NCBI GenBank assembly: GCA_017443165.1
Contig: JAFSOW010000212.1
Span: forward strand, 1 to 11,033
Length of the DNA: 11,033 nucleotides
Origin: Acidaminococcaceae bacterium
GTDB taxonomy: Bacteria; Bacillota; Negativicutes; Acidaminococcales; Acidaminococcaceae
Direction: 5' to 3'
Part shown: positions 6,158 to 11,033 of the stretch, piece after piece
How the letters are laid out: each line of letters opens with the position of its first letter
Position numbering within the stretch: position 1 is the stretch's first letter
Notes under the pieces: generated by a model
Seen by the model: the letters and a program-made list of their open reading frames with translations, nothing else
Databases searched by the model: none
What the model was told of the DNA's origin: nothing
Translations under genes and position numbers: made by a program

Positions 6158-7339
6158 ATGAAATTCACTAAAAAATTATCAGGCGTATTAGTAGCAGGTA
6201 TTCTGTTGGCGGCAATGACTGCAGGCTGCGGCGGTGGCGGCGGCGACAAAAAAGCGGCGGATAACAAAGGGGCGGAAGCCCTGATCGGCGCTAACTACGA
6301 ATTGACCGGCAACGTAGCAAGCTACGGCCAGTCCGCACTGTCCGGATGCAAAATGGCGGTTGATGAAATCAACAAAGCCGGCGGCGTAAACGGCAAAAAA
6401 CTGCGTATCGTAGAAGCCGACAACAAGTCGGAGCCTTCCGAATCCGGCAACGCGGCTACGAAACTCGTTACCCAGAACAAGCTGATCGGCTTCGTAGGGC
6501 CGGCTACTACCGGCTGCACCATGGCTGCCGAACCGATCGTAACGTCCAACAAACTGCCTTCCGTAGCGCCGACGGCCACTGCGGACGCGGTCACGTTTGA
6601 CGCCAAGGCAGGCAAAGTACGTCAGTTCATTTTCCGCGCCTGCTTCATTGACCCGTTCCAGGGCAAAGTAATGGCAGCCTTCGCCCAGGACAAGCTGAAA
6701 GTTAAGAGCGTTGCGATCTACCGCGACAACTCCAGCGATTATTCCAAGGGCCTGGCTGACGCGTTTAAACAGAACTTCAAAGGCAAGATCGTTGCGGAAG
6801 AAGCCTATCTGGCAAAAGACATGGACTTCAAAGCCGGCCTGACCAAGATCAAAGCAACCAATCCGGAAGCGATCTACGTACCCGGTTACTATGAAGAAGT
6901 CGGCAAGATCGTAAAACAGGCCCGTGAAATCGGCCTGGAAGTTCCCATGATGGGCGGCGACGGCTGGGACAGCCCGAAGCTGATCGAAATCGCCGGCAAA
7001 GCCGCGCTGAACAAGACCTATTACAGCAGCGCGTACAGCGCGGATGATACCGATCCGTCCACCCAGAAGTTCATCAAAGCGTACAAAGAAAAATATCAGA
7101 AAGATCCGGATTTCTTCTCCATGATGGGCTACAACACCGTTCTGATCCTGGCTGACGCTTACAAGCGCGCCGGCAGCGAAGACGGCGTCAAGATCGCCGA
7201 AGCCATGGCCAAGACGAAAGACCTGCCGGTTGCCGGCGGCAAGCTGAGCTTCGATGAAAAGCACAACCCGATCGTTCCGGCTCTGGTCATTGAAGTAAAA
7301 GACGGCAAACCGACCTTTGTTGACAAGATTTCCTTCTGA
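6158..7339 (+). CDS. livK: LivK-like branched-chain amino acid ABC transporter substrate-binding lipoprotein
   Basis: A 393-residue type I periplasmic binding protein that delivers a small ligand, probably a branched-chain or other amino acid, to an ABC importer. The N-terminus is a lipoprotein signal peptide: MKFTKK, a hydrophobic core, then lipobox MTAGC with lipidated C24, followed by a flexible Gly run. The mature part opens with IGANYELTG and continues SYGQSALSGCKMAVDEIN, KAGGVNGKK, and GFVGPATTGCTMAAEPI, all typical LivJ/LivK segments. The bias toward a restricted set of codons (GGC, AAA, GCC, ATC, CTG) suggests high expression. No livH, livM, livG or livF permease or ATPase gene is adjacent; the gene has its own promoter and terminator and is monocistronic. 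Ligand specificity cannot be read from sequence alone. Confidence 0.93.
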   Translation: MKFTKKLSGVLVAGILLAAMTAGCGGGGGDKKAADNKGAEALIGANYELTGNVASYGQSALSGCKMAVDEINKAGGVNGKKLRIVEADNKSEPSESGNAATKLVTQNKLIGFVGPATTGCTMAAEPIVTSNKLPSVAPTATADAVTFDAKAGKVRQFIFRACFIDPFQGKVMAAFAQDKLKVKSVAIYRDNSSDYSKGLADAFKQNFKGKIVAEEAYLAKDMDFKAGLTKIKATNPEAIYVPGYYEEVGKIVKQAREIGLEVPMMGGDGWDSPKLIEIAGKAALNKTYYSSAYSADDTDPSTQKFIKAYKEKYQKDPDFFSMMGYNTVLILADAYKRAGSEDGVKIAEAMAKTKDLPVAGGKLSFDEKHNPIVPALVIEVKDGKPTFVDKISF

Positions 7340-7354
7340 TTTAAAAAGGATTTG

Positions 7355-7385
7355 ACGGGGTAATTCCGTGTGAATTATTTTCCGT
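7355..7385 (+). other. mRNA hairpin just after livK
   Basis: TAATTC (7361-7366) pairs with GAATTA (7372-7377) over a 5-base loop, with flanking ACGG (7355-7358) able to pair with CCGT (7382-7385). It has no T-tract, so it is more likely a 3' stabilising structure than a terminator. Confidence 0.35.
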
Positions 7386-7430
7386 AATACCGGACAGGCA
7401 AAAGTTTTATAAGGCGTTTCAAAAAAATGA

Positions 7431-7467
7431 GGACTGCAGCAGATTTTGCTGCAGTCCTTTTACTTTT
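7431..7467 (+). terminator. Strong Rho-independent terminator of the livK-like gene
   Basis: A perfect 11-bp stem joins GGACTGCAGCA (7431-7441) and TGCTGCAGTCC (7447-7457) around a 5-base loop, followed by TTTTACTTTT. An A-run at 7421-7427 on the other side could also let it act on the minus strand. It lies about 91 bases after the livK stop. Confidence 0.93.
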
Positions 7468-7587
7468 GTTTTGGCCCGGACACATCTGCCGCGCAGGCAG
7501 TGTTTGCAGGGTTACTAATTATAAAACTTTCTGTGAAAAATTAAAGCATTTGTTGTTGCAATATGATTCCTTCCCAATATGTTGTGT
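7468..7587. other. Non-coding spacer between two terminators, with a CAATATG direct repeat
   Basis: No credible gene lies here: a reading frame crossing it includes the terminator hairpin and has no ribosome-binding site. The heptamer CAATATG occurs at 7559-7565 and 7575-7581, a 16-base period, which could be an operator or chance. I found no promoter with both boxes, though AT-rich sequence around 7516-7528 could hold one. Confidence 0.3.
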
Positions 7588-7646
7588 GACAGTCCGCAGA
7601 AGCAGGCATGGGACAAGGGCTGCGGGTTTGCGCGGGCTGTCTTTTT
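7588..7646 (+). terminator. Second hairpin terminator, just upstream of the 3D-domain gene
   Basis: GACAGTCCGC (7588-7597) pairs with GCGGGCTGTC (7632-7641), ten pairs with one G-U, around a partly structured 34-base loop, followed by five T residues (7642-7646). It ends 34 bases before the start codon at 7681. It follows the stronger terminator at 7431-7467, so it may end a short untranslated transcript or act as an attenuator for the 3D-domain gene. Confidence 0.65.
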
Positions 7647-7647
7647 A

Positions 7648-7656
7648 TGATAAAAT
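7648..7656 (+). promoter_or_regulatory. Candidate extended -10 promoter of the 3D-domain gene
   Basis: TGATAAAAT contains the extended -10 TG, one base, then TAAAAT (7651-7656). The -35 position (7628-7633, TTGCGC) is poor, and extended -10 promoters can tolerate this. It overlaps the tail of the preceding terminator and would give a leader of about 18 bases. Confidence 0.4.
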
Positions 7657-7680
7657 TAATACGCTGTTGGAGGAATACAT

Positions 7681-9408
7681 ATGAATAAGAAGAAAGAAAA
7701 TAAAAACAGAACAATGCTGAAGCTGGCGAAGGGACTTACAGGCGCTGTATTTGCCGTAAGTGCTTTTATGTTGCCTGTAACCGGGTTTGCAGAAGAAGTG
7801 GCGGCAACTCCGAAGTATGTGATGCCCCAGGAACAGGTGTATCTGGATCCCAGCCAGGTGGAAGCAGCGAAAAAGCAGCTGGAAGCAGATGCGTTTTATA
7901 ACGCGAATCCCCAAAACAATGCGCCGGTTGCTGCTGCAGAGAAAAAAGAAGTTGCAGAAGAGAATGCAGCCGGCATAAAAGAAGAAAAGGCGACTGAAGC
8001 TGTTAAGCCTGCTGAGGAAACGAAAGCCGTTGTAAAAACAGAAACGGCTAACAACGAAACAGCGGTTGCTCCGGAAAAGGCAGTGAAAGAAGAAATCAAA
8101 ACAGAAAAGCCTGCGGTTCCGGAAGCAGTATCTCAAGACATACAAGTTAAAAATGAATCGGTGCAGAAGCCGGTGGAAGCAGCCCAGGCACCGCAGAAAG
8201 AGGAAAATGCGCAGCAGCAGGTGAATACTGTAGCTGCGGAACAGAAACAGGCAGTACCGGCACCGCAGAAATATGTGATGCCTCAGCAACAGGTGTATCT
8301 GGACCCCAGCCAGACAGAGGCAGCTAAGCAGCAGCTGGCAGCGGACGCGTTTTACAATGACCGGCCCCAGGCTAAAAATGTGGAAATTGTGTCCGGTGAC
8401 AGGGTCATTGCGGACGTTAAAGTTATAGAAAAAGACGAGACAGAGAAAAATGTAACGGCCCCGCCTGCAGAAAACCCGGCAGAAAAACCAGTGACACCTG
8501 CGGTAAAAGATGTTAAAGAAGAACAGCCTGTAACGGTTCAGCCTAAGGAAACAGAAAAAGATAAAACGGAAACACCGGAAACGGCAAAAGAAAATGCAGC
8601 CAAACCGGAAACAGTTGCCGGTGTAACTGCGACCGATAATACAACCGGTGATACTACCGGGAATAAAACCGCAGTTTCGCAGCCGCAGGAAGCTTCCAAA
8701 AAGAAACCTGTCCGCCTGCACCACTTTGGCCTGGCCAAAGAATTTACGACCCATCAGGCTACGGTTGCAGGCGTATTGGAAGACGCGAAGATCAACATGG
8801 ACGGCCGCACAGTCTATCCGCCGCCGGAAACAGAAATCACCGACGGTATGGTTATCCATGTGCTGGCCCGGAAGTCGTTCCTTTCCCGGGAAGAGGTGGA
8901 GGTGCCTTTCGGTACCCAGTTCATCGATGATCCGGAACTGGCCTTTGGCGATAAAAAGGTGGAAAAAGAAGGCGTGAAGGGCAAGGACCTGGTTATTTTC
9001 GAAAACATCACCCGTGCCGGTCACGAGCAGAAAATCGAGCTGGACCGCAAGCGTGTGACAGAACCGGTGAACGCTGTGGTACGGCAGGGCGTGGCCCAGT
9101 CTATCCTGACGCCGAATGGATATGTAAAATATAAGAAAGTTCTTTACGGGGAAGCAACGGCCTACACCTGGGGCGGCGGTGCCTCCGGTCATACTTCGGT
9201 AGGACTGTATCCAAAACGCGGCATCGTTGCGGTAGATCCCCGGGTAATCCCGTATTACACCAAGATGTACATCCCCGGCTACGGCATGGCCATAGCGGGA
9301 GACACGGGCGGCGCGATTGTGGGTACCCGCATCGACCTGTTCATGGACTCACTGCATGAATGCTACCAGTGGGGACGCCGGGACGTAGAGATTTATATTT
9401 TGGAATAA
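7681..9408 (+). CDS. yabE: Secreted YabE-like cell-wall protein: DUF348, G5 and 3D domains
   Basis: A 575-residue exported protein related to B. subtilis YabE and the RpfB/Sps group, thought to remodel peptidoglycan. A signal peptide spans residues 1 to about 37 (cleavage after GFA). Residues 45-74 and 197-226 are near-identical copies of a KYVMPQxQVYLDPSQ motif. The region between and after them, to about 340, is a low-complexity Lys/Glu/Ala/Pro/Thr/Val spacer. Then come a DUF348-like segment (about 343-396), a G5-like domain (about 405-470) and a C-terminal 3D domain (about 488-575). The 3D aspartates are D519 (VDPR), D541 (GDTGG) and D552 (RIDLF), giving a double-psi barrel like MltA-type lytic transglycosylases. 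RBS GGAGGA lies 6 bases from the ATG. Position before rnmV-ksgA matches yabE in B. subtilis. The duplicated motif and long spacer are unusual. Confidence 0.9.
   Translation: MNKKKENKNRTMLKLAKGLTGAVFAVSAFMLPVTGFAEEVAATPKYVMPQEQVYLDPSQVEAAKKQLEADAFYNANPQNNAPVAAAEKKEVAEENAAGIKEEKATEAVKPAEETKAVVKTETANNETAVAPEKAVKEEIKTEKPAVPEAVSQDIQVKNESVQKPVEAAQAPQKEENAQQQVNTVAAEQKQAVPAPQKYVMPQQQVYLDPSQTEAAKQQLAADAFYNDRPQAKNVEIVSGDRVIADVKVIEKDETEKNVTAPPAENPAEKPVTPAVKDVKEEQPVTVQPKETEKDKTETPETAKENAAKPETVAGVTATDNTTGDTTGNKTAVSQPQEASKKKPVRLHHFGLAKEFTTHQATVAGVLEDAKINMDGRTVYPPPETEITDGMVIHVLARKSFLSREEVEVPFGTQFIDDPELAFGDKKVEKEGVKGKDLVIFENITRAGHEQKIELDRKRVTEPVNAVVRQGVAQSILTPNGYVKYKKVLYGEATAYTWGGGASGHTSVGLYPKRGIVAVDPRVIPYYTKMYIPGYGMAIAGDTGGAIVGTRIDLFMDSLHECYQWGRRDVEIYILE
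7813..7902 (+). repeat. Intragenic repeat copy 1 (30-codon motif)
   Basis: Encodes residues 45-74 of the 3D-domain protein, starting KYVMPQEQVYLDPSQ and ending ADAFYN. It matches the copy at 8269-8358 at 26 of 30 residues. It comes 7 residues after the predicted signal-peptide cleavage site. Confidence 0.9.
8269..8358 (+). repeat. Intragenic repeat copy 2 (30-codon motif)
   Basis: Encodes residues 197-226 of the 3D-domain protein, starting KYVMPQQQVYLDPSQ and ending ADAFYN. The DNA differs from copy 1 mainly at third codon positions, so the protein motif appears to be conserved by selection rather than freshly duplicated. Confidence 0.9.
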
Positions 9409-9424
9409 ACCGTAAACATTGTCC

Positions 9425-9430
9425 AAGGAG
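9425..9430 (+). promoter_or_regulatory. Ribosome-binding site that fixes the rnmV start
   Basis: AAGGAG is 6 bases from the TTG at 9437. An earlier in-frame TTG at 9419 would put this site inside the coding sequence and would add six residues before the conserved KEVIIVEGK start of RNase M5, so 9437 is preferred. Confidence 0.85.
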
Positions 9431-9436
9431 CTCATT

Positions 9437-9976
9437 TTGTTAAAAGAAGTCATCATAGTAGAAGGAAAAATGGACACGGTGGCCGTAAAGCGCGCGCTGG
9501 AGTGTGATACCATTGAGACGGGCGGTTTTGCCCTGCGTCCGCAAACGTTGAAACAGATTGAAGCAGCGTACAAGAAGCGGGGCATTATCATTCTGACCGA
9601 TCCGGACGGGTCCGGGGAACGGATCCGCAAGTTTCTGACAGAACGTTTTCCCGATGCGGGGCAGGCATTTGTACCCAAAAAGGACGCCCGGGTCCCCGAT
9701 GACGTAGGCATCGAGCAGGCAAAACCGGAAGCGATTTTACTGGCACTGAGCAAGGTGCACCACCACGAATACAATCCGGAACCGGTGTTTAACGTGGCAG
9801 ACCTGCGGGACAACGGATTGTCCGGCAGCCCGGAGGCCAGCCGTAAACGGGACCTGCTGGGGGCGGAATTAGGTATTGGCTACGGAACCGCGAAAACGTT
9901 TCTGCGCCGGCTGAACACCTATGGGGTTACCCGGGAAGAGTTTGAACGCGCGCTGGAAAAAGTGAAAGAAGAATAG
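9437..9976 (+). CDS. rnmV: Ribonuclease M5 (5S rRNA maturase)
   Basis: This cytoplasmic endonuclease processes the 5S rRNA precursor in low-GC Gram-positives. The 179-residue product has an N-terminal Toprim domain. The glutamate motif is IIVEGKMDT with E9, and the metal-binding DxD is D55/D57 in LTDPDGSGERIRK. The C-terminal part (from about residue 115) fits the RNase M5 specificity region. The start is a TTG at 9437 with AAGGAG 6 bases away. The gene begins 28 bases after the 3D-domain gene and ends 13 bases before ksgA, so the three are very likely one operon, as in B. subtilis. Confidence 0.95.
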   Translation: MLKEVIIVEGKMDTVAVKRALECDTIETGGFALRPQTLKQIEAAYKKRGIIILTDPDGSGERIRKFLTERFPDAGQAFVPKKDARVPDDVGIEQAKPEAILLALSKVHHHEYNPEPVFNVADLRDNGLSGSPEASRKRDLLGAELGIGYGTAKTFLRRLNTYGVTREEFERALEKVKEE

Positions 9977-9989
9977 GAACGAGACACGC

Positions 9990-10919
9990 ATGGAAGATAT
10001 TCAGCCCATCATTGCCAGGCGGGAAGTAACGGCACGTATCCTGCAGGCATTTCATCTAAAAGCAGATAAAAATCTGGGACAGAATTTTTTAGTGGAAGAA
10101 TCGGTGGTCAGCCGGATTGCCAAAGCGGCGGAGCTGACTCCGGAAGACACGGTGCTGGAAATCGGTCCCGGCATCGGTACCCTGACCCAGGCGCTGGCAA
10201 TGACCGGCGCATCGGTTGTGTCCGTGGAATTGGACAAACGGCTGATTCCGGTGCTGCAGGAAACGGTCGGTGCCTATAAAAACGTCCGCATCGTGCAGGG
10301 CGATATTTTAAAAGTCAATATTCCGGAAATCATTGCAGAAGTGAAAGCAGACCGGAAAACGGCAGACGCGGCTGGTGAAGTCGCAGAAGCAGAATCCGAA
10401 ATAAAACAATCCGACACATTCAAAGTCTGCGCGAATCTTCCCTATTACATTACTACTCCCATCATCATGTACCTGCTGGAGCAGAAGCTCCCGTTGGAGC
10501 GGTTGGTAGTGATGGTGCAGAAGGAAGTGGCGGAACGGATGACCGCCGGACCGGGCGGACGTGAGTACGGCGCTATTTCCGTTGCAATGCAGTATTACAC
10601 GGAACCGAAAATTGCCTTTATTGTGAAGGCAGGCTCGTTCTTACCGGCGCCCAAAGTGGACAGCGCTGTGCTGGTATGTAAAAGAAGAAGCACGCCTCCG
10701 GTGGAAGTGCGGGATGAAAAAACCTTCTTCAAAGTGGTGGCGGCGGCTTTTTCCGTGCGCCGGAAAATGCTGAACAACAGCCTGAAGAATATGGGCGGAC
10801 TGAATGGGGAACAGGTGAAAGCCTGGCTGGACCGGGCCGGTATCGACGGCAGGCGCCGGGCGGAAACACTGAGCCTGGAAGAGTTTGCCATGCTGGCAAG
10901 AACGTGGGAAAAGAATTAA
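9990..10919 (+). CDS. ksgA: 16S rRNA (adenine1518/1519-N6)-dimethyltransferase
   Basis: KsgA (RsmA) transfers four methyl groups from S-adenosylmethionine to two adjacent adenosines in helix 45 of 16S rRNA during 30S assembly. The 309-residue product shows NLGQNFLV near residue 28, the SAM-binding LEIGPGIGTLT (56-66), the acidic E80 ending VSVE, the GD at 104-105, the catalytic NLPYYIT (149-155) and FLPAPKVDSAV. An acidic/alanine-rich insertion (about residues 119-142) sits just before the catalytic motif, where other KsgA proteins have a short loop. The ribosome-binding sequence AGGA overlaps the rnmV stop. Co-transcription with rnmV, also seen in B. subtilis, fits a shared role in rRNA maturation. 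Confidence 0.96.
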   Translation: MEDIQPIIARREVTARILQAFHLKADKNLGQNFLVEESVVSRIAKAAELTPEDTVLEIGPGIGTLTQALAMTGASVVSVELDKRLIPVLQETVGAYKNVRIVQGDILKVNIPEIIAEVKADRKTADAAGEVAEAESEIKQSDTFKVCANLPYYITTPIIMYLLEQKLPLERLVVMVQKEVAERMTAGPGGREYGAISVAMQYYTEPKIAFIVKAGSFLPAPKVDSAVLVCKRRSTPPVEVRDEKTFFKVVAAAFSVRRKMLNNSLKNMGGLNGEQVKAWLDRAGIDGRRRAETLSLEEFAMLARTWEKN

Positions 10920-10952
10920 AAAGATTTCAGAGACATTAGAGGGGATTAGACG

Positions 10953-11033
10953 ATGGCAGCCAAAAAACCGGTAATCGCAATGATGTACGATTTTGACAAG
11001 ACCCTGTGCACCACGGACATGCAGGCGTACACA
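10953..11033 (+). CDS. HAD-family hydrolase, 3'-truncated by the window edge
   Basis: Only the first 27 codons are present. An ATG at 10953 has GAGGGG 8 bases upstream. The translation includes MMYDFDKTLCTTDM, where DFDKT is the DxDxT nucleophile motif I of haloacid dehalogenase phosphatases. This suggests a phosphoserine-phosphatase-like or related HAD hydrolase, but the substrate class needs the missing part. It begins 33 bases after the ksgA stop with no terminator, so it may extend the operon. In B. subtilis the gene after ksgA is yabG, so synteny breaks here. Confidence 0.75.
   Translation, partial: MAAKKPVIAMMYDFDKTLCTTDMQAYT

Noticed and set aside
6188..7264. A 358-codon open frame on the minus strand opposite livK
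   Set aside because: It mirrors the strongly biased codon use of livK and has no recognisable domain or ribosome-binding site.
7427..7684. An 85-codon plus-strand frame in the spacer before the 3D-domain gene
   Set aside because: It begins in the A-run before a strong terminator, reads through that hairpin and a second one, lacks a Shine-Dalgarno site and resembles no protein.
7645..9192. A 515-codon open frame on the minus strand opposite the 3D-domain gene
   Set aside because: Its translation is an unnatural Phe/Cys/Arg/His-rich string caused by the Lys/Glu/Ala-rich coding strand. It has no family resemblance and overlaps a clearly real gene.

Overview
The window looks like part of a chromosome from a Firmicutes-lineage bacterium. 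RNase M5 (rnmV) next to ksgA, and a YabE-type 3D-domain protein, are hallmarks of that lineage. The coding style suits a Negativicutes member such as Acidaminococcaceae, but that finer placement is inference and no marker gene here proves it. All recognised genes lie on the + strand.

Layout. (1) 1-1923 is the 3' part of metG, whose product carries an unusually long alanine/lysine-rich linker before its C-terminal tRNA-binding domain. (2) The 1924-2134 gap is filled almost entirely by a ~167-bp imperfect palindrome. (3) tatD and a nitroreductase gene follow, closely spaced. (4) 3632-3802 holds a candidate promoter and a large terminator/attenuator-like hairpin. (5) 3803-5851 is a tight three-gene cassette: a YqeG-type HAD phosphatase, a VanW-family protein and an unidentified TIM-barrel-like protein. 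It looks more AT-rich than the housekeeping genes around it. (6) A perfect-consensus sigma70-type promoter drives a livK-like ABC substrate-binding lipoprotein, which ends at a strong terminator and has no transporter partners in view. (7) A second hairpin terminator is followed by a secreted 3D-domain cell-wall protein with a duplicated 30-residue motif, then rnmV, ksgA and the start of a HAD-family gene.

The backbone metG - tatD - yabE-like - rnmV - ksgA has the gene order known from Bacillus subtilis (metS-yabD-yabE-rnmV-ksgA). Here the nitroreductase, the yqeG/vanW/TIM-barrel cassette and the livK gene sit between tatD and the yabE-like gene. The backbone genes serve translation and RNA maturation (Met-tRNA charging, 5S rRNA maturation, 16S rRNA dimethylation) plus cell-wall remodelling. 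The inserted genes look like independently transcribed additions.

I found no CRISPR array, transposase, phage gene, tRNA or rRNA. The least explained elements are the palindromic element, the leader upstream of yqeG, the VanW/TIM-barrel pairing and the repeated motif in the 3D protein.
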